Positions 1-8,228 of a DNA stretch of 10,580 nt are shown here, piece after piece. A program made the position numbers and the translations under genes. This DNA is from an uncultured Planctomycetaceae bacterium (lineage in GTDB: Bacteria; Planctomycetota; Planctomycetia; Pirellulales; Pirellulaceae). A model generated the notes under the pieces. That model was not told the DNA's origin and did not search any database. It worked only from the letters and a program-made list of their open reading frames with translations. Location of the stretch: NCBI GenBank assembly GCA_937967755.1, contig CALBTA010000528.1, positions 1-10,580 of the forward strand. Reading direction: 5' to 3'. Positions within the stretch are counted from its first letter, which is position 1, and each line of letters opens with the position of its first letter.

Positions 1-267
1 ACGACTGGGGCGGGCAGATGTTGGTGATTTTCATCATCGCCGTGGCCGCCTGCGAGGCCGGCATCGCCTTGGCGTTGATTTTGATGCTGTACCACCGCGG
101 TCGTTCGCTGGACGTCGCCCTGTGGCAGAGCATCCGCGAAGAAAACCAGCCGCCGTTCGTCGATGTGGAAGTGCCCGAGGAAACGGACGACGAGATGCGC
201 TGGCCGAATCTGACGCCGGCCGGCCATGAAGAGGCACAAGATCCCGAGGAGAAACTGCACCGCAGCC

Positions 268-275
<8 letters not shown>
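1..275 (+). CDS. nuoK: NADH-quinone oxidoreductase subunit K, C-terminal part (start lies upstream of the window)
   Basis: NuoK is a small three-helix membrane subunit of complex I, part of the proton path between the quinone site and the antiporter-like subunits. The reading frame is open from the window edge (first full codon at 3), so the ATG at 18 is internal. The visible part covers the third membrane helix with the motif VAACEAG; its Glu (codon 54-56) matches the conserved TM3 glutamate (E72 in E. coli). Next come a basic turn and SLDVALWQSIREEN, close to where ordinary NuoK proteins of about 100 residues end. Here the protein continues for about 42 hydrophilic residues, 12 of them Asp or Glu. 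The stop codon overlaps the nuoL start by 8 bases, so translational coupling is likely. The identity is firm from helix sequence and gene order. Confidence 0.93.
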
Positions 276-2556
<2,281 letters not shown>

Positions 2557-2713
2557 ACGCAACTAATACAGAAGAGCGGTTTTTGGACAGAAGGTCGCAA
2601 AGGGCGCGAAGAATGTAGTGGTTGTCGGCCTTTGGCCGACTCAAATCTATTTCTTACTATCTTCGCGATCTTCGTGCCCTTCTGTTCAAAACTGATCGAG
2701 CAAAACTTTTGTC
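2557..2713. other. nuoL-nuoM intergenic gap
   Basis: This 157-base gap is visibly richer in A+T than the flanking genes. About 110 bases of it are the imperfect palindrome listed separately; the rest is roughly 24 bases after the nuoL stop and 22 bases before nuoM. Without the palindrome the two genes would be about 46 bases apart, closer to the tight packing of the other nuo junctions here. No good Shine-Dalgarno sequence precedes the nuoM ATG; GATCGAG at 2694-2700 is the nearest weak purine-rich candidate. Confidence 0.7.
2581..2691. repeat. Imperfect palindromic (MITE-like) element with central hairpin
   Basis: The left arm starts TTTTGGACAGAAGG (2581-2594). The right arm, read on the other strand from 2691, starts TTTTGAACAGAAGG. 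Similarity continues inward through CGC(A/G)AAG and CGCGAAGA for about 33 bases, with several mismatches. At the centre, GTCGGCC (2624-2630) and GGCCGAC (2634-2640) form a perfect 7-bp stem around TTT. No ORF, target-site duplication or U-tract is visible, so it fits a small non-autonomous inverted-repeat element or a transcribed structure better than a classical terminator. I have an impression, not verified, that ACAGAAGG/GCGAAGA repeats recur in planctomycete intergenic regions. Confidence 0.75.
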
Positions 2714-5011
2714 ATGGCGAATTTGTTGTTACTAACGATCTTCATCCCGCTGCTTGGGGCCGTTGGCACCTGGCCGATGGCAAAGCTTGGCGGCCGGGAT
2801 GCGGTTCGTTGGTGGGCGCTGCTGACCACGGTGATCACTTTCGTCTCGGCGAGTTATGTCGTCTACGGGTTTTTCCAACCGTGGGAAAGCCAGTACTACG
2901 CTTGGACCAACATCCCCTGGCTGGGCAGCGATAGCGGCGTGGACATTCGCCTGGCGTTTTCGCTCGATGGCATCAGCCTTTGGCTCTTCGCCCTCAGTGC
3001 TCTGCTGATGATCACCGCCGTGCTCGTTAGCTGGACAGCGATCAAGCAGAACGAAGCGCTCTTCTACGGCATGCTGCTGCTGCTGGAAACCGGCTGCCTC
3101 GGTGTCTTCTGCGCACACGACATTCTGCTGTTTTATGTTTTCTTCGAGTTCACGCTGATTCCGTTGTTCTTCCTAATCGGCGTTTGGGGCAGCGAACAAC
3201 GCCGCTACGCCGCGGTGAAGTTTTTCATCTTCACCCTCAGCGGCAGCGTGCTGACGTTTCTTGGCCTGCTGGCGATTGTGTTTTGGGCCAAGGGGTACGT
3301 CGGCACGGCTGGGGCGTTCAATACCGGCGTCGGCCAGCGGCCGGTCGCTGGCAAGCCGCTTCCGTTGACGTTCGAAATTCCGGCGCTGACGTTTCACTTA
3401 AACAACCAATACAAAAACATGCGCGAGGTCGCCGATACCGACCGCGATCGCAGAATCTCCGTCGCGGAAGCCACCGCGGGTTCGCCGCATCGCCAGCGGC
3501 GGGCAGAAGCCGCATTCAAGAGCGCGCTGTTCAAGAAACTCGACCGTGGCGGCGACGGCCGGGTCAGCCACGAAGAAATGATCGCGGGGCAAAACGCCCA
3601 GCAGCGTAAGGGGACCGACATTCTCTACTCGGCGGCTTACTTTCGCGCTCACGATCACAACATCGACGGCAAGTTAACCGCCGCCGAAATGGCCAGCCCC
3701 AACGGCCGCGCACCGCCTGATAAACAACGGGCCTTGCTCACCAGAATCGGGTTCGACACAACGGAACTTGAAGACGCCGAAAAGCTCTCCGGCTGGAGCC
3801 TTTCGGCGGATGGGCTAGGCGTGGTCGATTCCGACAAGCTGGCCGCCGCCACCGGATGGTCGCTGGCTCCGGTTGACGTGCGAACGATTCCGCTGCAATC
3901 GCTCCAGAAGTATGGCAGTTGGAAGTTGTCACCGGCTGACGCGCGGGCCAACGATTTTTGGCTGCAAATGTGGATCTTCCTGGCGTTGTTTATTGGGTTC
4001 GCAATCAAGGTGCCGCTGTTTCCGTTGCACACGTGGCTGCCCCTCGCCCACGTGCAAGCGCCGACCGCGGGCAGCGTGTTCCTTGCGGGCATCTTGCTGA
4101 AAATCGGCACGTACGGGTTTCTGCGTTTCAACATTCCGATGCTGCCCGACGCCACCGCCGCCGCCATGCCGTGGCTGTTGTGGCTATCGGTTGCCGGCAT
4201 AATCTACGGCGCGCTGGTCGCCCTGGCCCAAAGCGATATCAAGAAGCTGATCGCCTATAGCAGCGTCAGCCACCTGGGCTTTTGCATGTTGGGGCTGTTT
4301 GCATTGAACGCATTGAGCACACAGGGGGCGGTGTTGCAGATGGTTAACCACGGTGTTTCGACCGGGGCGTTGTTTGCCATCGTCGGCATGCTGTACGAAC
4401 GTTGGCACACCCGGCGCATCAAAGATCTAGGCGGCATCGCCAAGGTTGCTCCTTGGATGGCCTTCTTCATGGTGCTGTTCACGATGAGCAGCATCGGGTT
4501 GCCGGGCCTCAACGGGTTCGCTGGTGAGTTTCTGATTTTGATCGGCACCTTCGACCGCGCGTTCACCGCTGCGCCGGCACACCTTGCAGTGCAATACAAA
4601 ATCATTTCCGTGCTGGCGGTCGCCGGCGTGGTATTGGGAGCGTGGTACATGCTGTGGCTGGTGCAACGGGTGTTCTTTGGCCCGCTGAAGACGCCGCAGA
4701 CTGCTCACGGCGAAGACGACGAAGCACCCGCAGGCGACTTGTCGATCCGCGAAATCGCCGCGCTCGCGCCGCTGGCGGTGCTTGTTGTTTGGATCGGTGT
4801 CTACCCGTCGTTCTTCTTAAAGCCGATGCAGCAACCGCTACAGCAGCACACGGCCGCCGCCCGGCGAAGCGTGGAGGCGCAAGTCGAACAACCGTTGGTG
4901 ATCGCCGAAACCCGTAGCGGAACTCGTGAGAGTTCCGGCGAAGCTGCCAGAAGTCTCACGACTTCTGCTACGAGAAGTGACTTAGTCGCGGAGGTGAACG
5001 ATGGATCCTAG
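2714..5011 (+). CDS. nuoM: NADH-quinone oxidoreductase subunit M with an inserted EF-hand module
   Basis: NuoM is the middle antiporter-like proton-pumping subunit of complex I. The core is clear: FFEFTLIPLFFLIGVWG with TM5 glutamate E145, FAIKVPLFPLHTWLP with TM7 lysine K432, GILLKIGTYGFLRF with TM8 lysine K463, IAYSSVSHLGF, and GFAGEFLILIG with TM12 glutamate E605. The product is 765 residues against about 500 for the family. The excess is mainly an insert at about residues 228-412, between predicted TM6 and TM7, with three EF-hand loops (241-252, 277-288, 314-325) and three W-phased 21-residue units. A further 60 or so residues follow the last helix, 20 of them encoded by a REPIN-like repeat. 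In the TM7 motif the usual LPDAH is LPLAH (L444). The gene overlaps nuoN by 11 bases. The identity is firm; the role of the insert is unknown. Confidence 0.95.
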   Translation: MANLLLLTIFIPLLGAVGTWPMAKLGGRDAVRWWALLTTVITFVSASYVVYGFFQPWESQYYAWTNIPWLGSDSGVDIRLAFSLDGISLWLFALSALLMITAVLVSWTAIKQNEALFYGMLLLLETGCLGVFCAHDILLFYVFFEFTLIPLFFLIGVWGSEQRRYAAVKFFIFTLSGSVLTFLGLLAIVFWAKGYVGTAGAFNTGVGQRPVAGKPLPLTFEIPALTFHLNNQYKNMREVADTDRDRRISVAEATAGSPHRQRRAEAAFKSALFKKLDRGGDGRVSHEEMIAGQNAQQRKGTDILYSAAYFRAHDHNIDGKLTAAEMASPNGRAPPDKQRALLTRIGFDTTELEDAEKLSGWSLSADGLGVVDSDKLAAATGWSLAPVDVRTIPLQSLQKYGSWKLSPADARANDFWLQMWIFLALFIGFAIKVPLFPLHTWLPLAHVQAPTAGSVFLAGILLKIGTYGFLRFNIPMLPDATAAAMPWLLWLSVAGIIYGALVALAQSDIKKLIAYSSVSHLGFCMLGLFALNALSTQGAVLQMVNHGVSTGALFAIVGMLYERWHTRRIKDLGGIAKVAPWMAFFMVLFTMSSIGLPGLNGFAGEFLILIGTFDRAFTAAPAHLAVQYKIISVLAVAGVVLGAWYMLWLVQRVFFGPLKTPQTAHGEDDEAPAGDLSIREIAALAPLAVLVVWIGVYPSFFLKPMQQPLQQHTAAARRSVEAQVEQPLVIAETRSGTRESSGEAARSLTTSATRSDLVAEVNDGS
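3395..3949 (+). other. Inserted EF-hand and W-repeat module within NuoM (residues about 228-412)
   Basis: This segment interrupts the normal NuoM fold between the TM6 region (ending LTFEIPALT) and the TM7 region (starting FWLQMWIFLALFIGFA). Loop 1 is DTDRDRRISVAE (D241-E252, 3434-3469) and loop 3 is DHNIDGKLTAAE (D314-E325, 3653-3688). Both have acidic or Asn ligands at positions 1, 3 and 5, a hydrophobic residue at 8 and Glu at 12. Loop 2 is DRGGDGRVSHEE (D277-E288, 3542-3577), with Gly instead of a ligand at position 3. Loop spacing is 36 and 37 residues and predicted helices flank the loops, as in real EF-hands. From the known topology of antiporter-like subunits the TM6-TM7 loop should face the periplasm. 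Calcium binding is an inference. Confidence 0.85.
3794..3946 (+). repeat. Three degenerate 21-residue repeats in the NuoM insert
   Basis: Tryptophans W361, W382 and W403 are exactly 21 residues (63 bases) apart. Each opens a similar stretch: WSLSADG, WSLAPVD and WKLSPAD. The units run GWSL(S/A)(P/A)xD and then diverge, and the third runs into TM7. They lie just after the EF-hands and may form a linker or small repeat fold leading back to the membrane. The DNA has diverged well beyond recent tandem duplication. Confidence 0.55.
4913..4972. repeat. REPIN-like double hairpin inside the 3' end of nuoM
   Basis: This is a 60-base dyad-symmetric element. Outer arms CGTAGC (4913-4918) and GCTACG (4967-4972) pair. 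Hairpin 1 is GGAACTC-GTGA-GAGTTCC (4919-4936) and hairpin 2 is AGAAGTC-TCAC-GACTTCT (4949-4966). GGC and GCC (4937-4939, 4946-4948) flank the centre. Each outer arm has a GTAG tetranucleotide (4914-4917) or its complement (4968-4971) next to a hairpin, which is the layout of REP sequences recognised by RAYT/TnpA-REP proteins. The hairpins differ from each other by changes that preserve pairing. The element is codon-aligned and encodes NuoM residues 734-753 without a stop. Confidence 0.75.
4990..4997 (+). promoter_or_regulatory. Shine-Dalgarno sequence for nuoN
   Basis: GGAGGTGA lies with its GGAGG core 6 bases before the ATG at 5001, inside the last codons of nuoM. It is the strongest ribosome binding site in the window. 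It lies 17 bases downstream of the REPIN-like hairpins, so nuoN initiation keeps its own signal despite the repeat. Confidence 0.8.
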
Positions 5012-6608
5012 CCTGCGCATGCTCGTCACGCTGCTGCCGGAAATCATACTCATCGCGATGGCGACATGGATGTTCCTCGGCGCGGCGTTTTCGCGCCAGC
5101 CGTCGAATTGGCTGCTCACCGCCGTGCTGGCCTTGGGGGTTAGCTCAATGGCCTTGGGCTTTATGAACTGGTACGGCATGAGCAACGCCCAACTTGCCGG
5201 TGCCGCTCCGCCAATTTCCAGCGGACCGGTTGCGTTGGATGCGCTCAGCCTGGGCGTGCGGGGTCTCGCCTTGTTCAGCGGATTGGTGCTCGCTGGGGCG
5301 GCGGCTTTTGGCGGCGGGCGCCGGCTATCAGGTGAATACCTGGGCTGCCTGCTGATGGCTGTCGCCGGGGTGATGTTGGCTAGCGCCGCGATGGATCTGG
5401 TGTTTCTATTCTTGGCGCTGGAACTGATTTCGATCCCGACCTACATCCTGTTGTTTTTGGGAAGATCGGATCGCGCGTCGGGCGAAGCGTCGATCAAGTA
5501 CTTTCTGCTCAGTATCGTGTCGTCGGCGATCTTGCTGTACGGGTTCACTTTGATCTACGGTGCCGCCGGTTCGACAAGTCTGCCGGAGATCGCCGCGTCG
5601 CTCCGCGGCGCACCGCAGCCAACGCTCATCACCGGCTTGGCGCTGGTGCTGGTCGTTGCCGGTTTGTGCTTCAAAATTGCCGCCGTGCCGTTTCACTTTT
5701 ACGCACCTGATGTTTACCAAGGGGCAACCAGCGGCAACGCCGGCGTGTTGGCTGTGCTGCCGAAAATCGCCGGCATCGTTGTGTTGGTTCGCCTGGTCGC
5801 CGTTTCATTGCCGGGTGTGGAAAGCTACGGTTGGCAGTTGGCGGTCGTGATCGCCGCGCTAACCATGACGCTGGGCAACCTGGCGGCGCTGTGGCAGAAC
5901 AACATCCGCCGCATGCTCGCCTACAGCAGCATCGCCCATAGCGGCTACATGCTGATCGGCCTGGCGACCGCATTCGCCTTGGCGGAAACAAACACCGGCC
6001 GCGGAAGCGGGCTGGCTTCGATGCTGTTCTACCTGGCCGTTTACGTCATCGCCACTGCCGGTACCTTCGCGGCGCTGGCCTATTTGGGAAGCCGCGAGCG
6101 CGAAGTCAACCACGTGGATGAACTTTCCGGCCTGCTGCAAACACACCCGGCCATGGCGATCATGATCAGCATCTTCATGTTCTCGCTAACCGGCATTCCA
6201 CCGCTGGCCGGTTTTTGGGGGAAGCTGTCGCTGATCGGCGGTGTGCTCTACGCCGCGTGGGATACGGGTGGACCGGTTCGGGCCTGGCTGATCGCGCTGG
6301 CCATCATCGCTGTGTTGAACGCGGCCGCCAGCGCGGGTTATTACCTGCGGATCGTCAGCGTGATGTGCTTTGGTTCGGCGGCCCAACGTGTGCCGGCTGC
6401 GGGACCGCGCGGAGCGCTCGCCGGTGCCGGCCTTTGTGCCGCGCTCGTGCTGCTGGTCGGCGTACTTCCCGGGTGGCTGCTAAAGCAAAGCCGCAGCGCT
6501 GGTCGGGCTGCGATTACTACGTCGCAAACGTACGACGCTCTTGGCCCGGCGCCGCAGTCGGCGACTGAAACCGCGATGGGTGATAGCGCTGCCGATGCGG
6601 TTCAATGA
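5001..6608 (+). CDS. nuoN: NADH-quinone oxidoreductase subunit N
   Basis: NuoN is the antiporter-like subunit nearest the quinone module of complex I and one of its proton channels. The product is 535 residues, a little longer than the usual 480-500, the excess being a polar C-terminal tail. Visible key residues are E141 in FLALELISIPTYILLFLG (TM5), K166 in ASIKYFLLS (TM6), K225 in CFKIAAVPFHFYAPDVYQG (TM7) and K408 in PPLAGFWGKLSLIGG (TM12). LAYSSIAHSGYMLIGL marks TM8 to TM10. After APDVYQG the usual P-T-P stretch is replaced by ATSGNAG, perhaps a lineage variant. The ATG at 5001 has a strong GGAGG site and overlaps the nuoM stop by 11 bases, so coupling is expected. It appears to be the last gene of the nuo operon, since a promoter-bearing gap follows. 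Confidence 0.96.
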   Translation: MDPSLRMLVTLLPEIILIAMATWMFLGAAFSRQPSNWLLTAVLALGVSSMALGFMNWYGMSNAQLAGAAPPISSGPVALDALSLGVRGLALFSGLVLAGAAAFGGGRRLSGEYLGCLLMAVAGVMLASAAMDLVFLFLALELISIPTYILLFLGRSDRASGEASIKYFLLSIVSSAILLYGFTLIYGAAGSTSLPEIAASLRGAPQPTLITGLALVLVVAGLCFKIAAVPFHFYAPDVYQGATSGNAGVLAVLPKIAGIVVLVRLVAVSLPGVESYGWQLAVVIAALTMTLGNLAALWQNNIRRMLAYSSIAHSGYMLIGLATAFALAETNTGRGSGLASMLFYLAVYVIATAGTFAALAYLGSREREVNHVDELSGLLQTHPAMAIMISIFMFSLTGIPPLAGFWGKLSLIGGVLYAAWDTGGPVRAWLIALAIIAVLNAAASAGYYLRIVSVMCFGSAAQRVPAAGPRGALAGAGLCAALVLLVGVLPGWLLKQSRSAGRAAITTSQTYDALGPAPQSATETAMGDSAADAVQ

Positions 6609-6725
6609 TCGCCGCGGTGTGGGAGAATATTGCCCAGCGGCATTGTGCCTGCCCCACCTGCGTTCCGCAAAGCAACCTTATGGACCCAGATTCCACAATG
6701 CTCGCTGGACAATATATAGTTCATC

Positions 6726-6753
6726 GTCACTGCGGGTGACACCGTCTTGTCAC
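6726..6753. promoter_or_regulatory. Cluster of three alternating GTGAC half-sites (possible operator)
   Basis: GTCAC (6726-6730), GTGAC (6736-6740) and TGTCAC (6748-6753) alternate in orientation. GTCAC-N5-GTGAC and GTGACA-N6-TGTCAC are both perfect inverted repeats sharing the middle half-site. They end about 45 bases upstream of the TATAAT box, which fits an activator or repressor site. Two mutually exclusive RNA hairpins are the alternative if the region is transcribed. No cognate protein can be assigned. Confidence 0.4.
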
Positions 6754-6772
6754 ACTCCCCCAATTGGTGCCG

Positions 6773-6803
6773 TTTTCCGCACCCGGTTCGATGGAGCTAT
6801 AAT
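6773..6803 (+). promoter_or_regulatory. Candidate housekeeping-sigma promoter for the regulator-polA unit
   Basis: TATAAT at 6798-6803 matches the -10 consensus exactly and would give a start near 6810, about 45 bases before the ATG at 6855. The -35 side is poor: TTTTCC (6773-6778, spacer 19) or TTCCGC (6775-6780, spacer 17). A weak -35 next to an upstream dyad cluster would fit an activated promoter. Confidence 0.45.
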
Positions 6804-6854
6804 CAGCTTGGTACGCCCCGACCCTCGTTCTTGCTTGTTCCGTAAGTCACGCCT

Positions 6855-8228
6855 ATGGCCCGCTCTCGCAGCATGACCGCTAGCCTGTCGCGGCTGCTGT
6901 CCGAAGTGCGCGAGCCGGTTTTTGTCCTCGATCACAAGCGAACTTTGATCTATGTCAACGGCGCGATGGAAAAGTGGCTAGCAGTCGAAGGCGAAGCGAT
7001 CGTTGGCCGCCGTTGCGACTACGCAAGTTCCGCAACAGCCGACCGCGTCGAGCAACTCGCCGCTGCGATTTGCCCACCCCCGGGCGTTTGGGAAGGAAAT
7101 CCGGAGGCGGCCATCCTGGAAATTCCCTCCGAAGGCGGAACCGTGTCGCGGCGAGCGGCCCGGTTTTTGCCGCTGGGCGAGGACGCGGTGGATTGCGAAG
7201 GGGTACTGGCGGTCGTTTCCGCCGAAGAATACGACCCGCAAGCTGGCGGCGCGCCGCTCGATCCACAAAACGAACCGCGGTCGCTGCACCTGCAATTGCA
7301 GCGGTTCCGCAATACCCAAGCGGGCAAGTACAAGTTCGATCGCCTGGTGGGAAAGTCAGCGCAGATGCTGCGCGTCCGCAGGCAAGCGGAATTGGCGGTC
7401 GAATCAGGTGCCCGGGCGGTGGTGATCGGGCAGCCGGGGAGCGGGCGGGAACACGTTGCCCGGGTAATTCACTTCGCAGGCGATGACACGTTGGCCCCGA
7501 CGCTGATGCCGCTGGCTTGCCCGTTGCTTGATGCCGAATTGTTGCAAACTTCGATCACCGCGTTCGCCCGACACGCGGCCGACAACCCGACGACACGCCC
7601 CGCGACGCTGCTGCTTTGCGATGCCGATCAACTGAGCAACGCTGCGCAGAACGAACTGTTCGGGTTCCTCGCGCTGCCCGGGTTCGATTTGCACGTGCTG
7701 TCCACGGCGAGGCGTTCCTTGCTGGATGCCGCGGAAGCGGGCACGTTCCGTAAGGAATTAGCTTTCGCTCTGAGCACACTTGAGATCGAGCTTCCGCAGC
7801 TGGCTGCCCGGCGTCGAGACATTCAGCTGTTGGCGCCACTGTTTCTCGAAGCGGTCAACTCGCAAGGCAGGAAGCAGTATTCCGGCTTTGCTGCTGATGC
7901 GATGGATGCGCTGTGCGAGTTCTCTTGGGAAGAGAACCTCGACGAGTTGCGGGAAGTCGTTGCGCAGGCTTGCGAAGCCGCGAGCGGCGGCGAGATTACT
8001 CGTGAGGATCTCCCTTCCAATATCTTGCAAACGCCGACTGCGGATCGGCAACGCGGGAAAACTGAAGAGCCCATCGTTCTAGATGACGTGTTGGCTGACG
8101 TAGAGTCCGAACTGATTCGCCGGGCGATGAAGCGTGCGAAGGGAAATAAGACCAAGGCCGCCGAATTGCTCGGCATCTCTCGCCCGCGGTTGCACCGCCG
8201 GTGGGATGAAATGGAAGGAGAAGCCTAA
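6855..8228 (+). CDS. PAS / degenerate sigma-54-activator-like AAA+ / Fis-type HTH regulator
   Basis: The 457-residue product has the order of an NtrC-type enhancer-binding protein. A PAS-like sensor occupies about residues 10-125 (EPVFVLDHKRTLIYVNGAME). An AAA+ core spans about 165-385, from LVGKSAQMLRVRRQAELA to FSWEENLDELREVV. A Fis-type helix-turn-helix sits at about 411-453 (GNKTKAAELLGISR from G430). The core is degenerate. Walker A is GQPGSGRE with R198 for the lysine, the Walker B-like LLLCDADQL has A257 where DE is expected after D256, and the GAFTGA loop that contacts sigma-54 is absent. The PGNVREL motif is EENLDEL. ATP hydrolysis and classical sigma-54 activation are therefore unlikely, and it may act as a PAS-controlled DNA-binding regulator or scaffold. 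No good ribosome site is seen; ATG 6873 is an alternative start. It directly abuts polA. Confidence 0.85.
   Translation: MARSRSMTASLSRLLSEVREPVFVLDHKRTLIYVNGAMEKWLAVEGEAIVGRRCDYASSATADRVEQLAAAICPPPGVWEGNPEAAILEIPSEGGTVSRRAARFLPLGEDAVDCEGVLAVVSAEEYDPQAGGAPLDPQNEPRSLHLQLQRFRNTQAGKYKFDRLVGKSAQMLRVRRQAELAVESGARAVVIGQPGSGREHVARVIHFAGDDTLAPTLMPLACPLLDAELLQTSITAFARHAADNPTTRPATLLLCDADQLSNAAQNELFGFLALPGFDLHVLSTARRSLLDAAEAGTFRKELAFALSTLEIELPQLAARRRDIQLLAPLFLEAVNSQGRKQYSGFAADAMDALCEFSWEENLDELREVVAQACEAASGGEITREDLPSNILQTPTADRQRGKTEEPIVLDDVLADVESELIRRAMKRAKGNKTKAAELLGISRPRLHRRWDEMEGEA
8213..8220 (+). promoter_or_regulatory. Shine-Dalgarno sequence for polA
   Basis: GGAAGGAG lies 8 bases before a GTG codon at 8229 and inside the last codons of the regulator gene. 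It supports GTG 8229 as the polA start, directly after the TAA stop at 8226-8228. Confidence 0.75.

Larger units (their letters stand above)
6609..6854 (+). other. Intergenic region between nuoN and the regulator gene
   Basis: These 246 bases hold no convincing gene. A weak GC-rich pairing between about 6614 and 6665 lacks a T-tract, so the nuo terminator is uncertain. An A+T-rich patch (ACAATATATAG, about 6710-6720), a cluster of GTGAC half-sites (6726-6753) and a perfect TATAAT (6798-6803) follow. The arrangement suggests a new transcription unit starting here. Confidence 0.6.

Noticed and set aside
226..267. Earlier nuoL start at ATG 226
   Set aside because: It adds 14 polar residues not typical of NuoL, has no ribosome site, and overlaps nuoK more deeply. 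ATG 268 starts with the usual hydrophobic N-terminus and gives a typical short overlap.
2624..2640. Intrinsic terminator between nuoL and nuoM
   Set aside because: The hairpin is perfect but not followed by a T-tract, and termination inside the nuo operon is unlikely. It is treated as the centre of the palindromic element.
3788..3835. Fourth EF-hand around SADGLGVVDSDK in NuoM
   Set aside because: It lacks ligands at positions 1 and 5 and the Glu at 12. It is better explained as part of the tryptophan-phased repeat.
3655..4200. 181-codon open frame on the - strand
   Set aside because: It is antisense to nuoM, covering the EF-hand module and TM7, whose sense translation is clearly real.
6614..6667. 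Intrinsic terminator after nuoN
   Set aside because: A GTGGG/CCCAC-type pairing exists, but the stem is short and interrupted, the loop is long, and no T-tract follows.
6764..6781. Sigma-54 type promoter (TTGGTGCC...CCGCA)
   Set aside because: There are 11 bases between GG (6766-6767) and GC (6779-6780) instead of the required 10, and the flanking match is poor.
6541..6876. 111-codon open frame spanning the nuoN 3' end and intergenic region
   Set aside because: It overlaps real genes at both ends, lacks a ribosome site, and has low-complexity composition.
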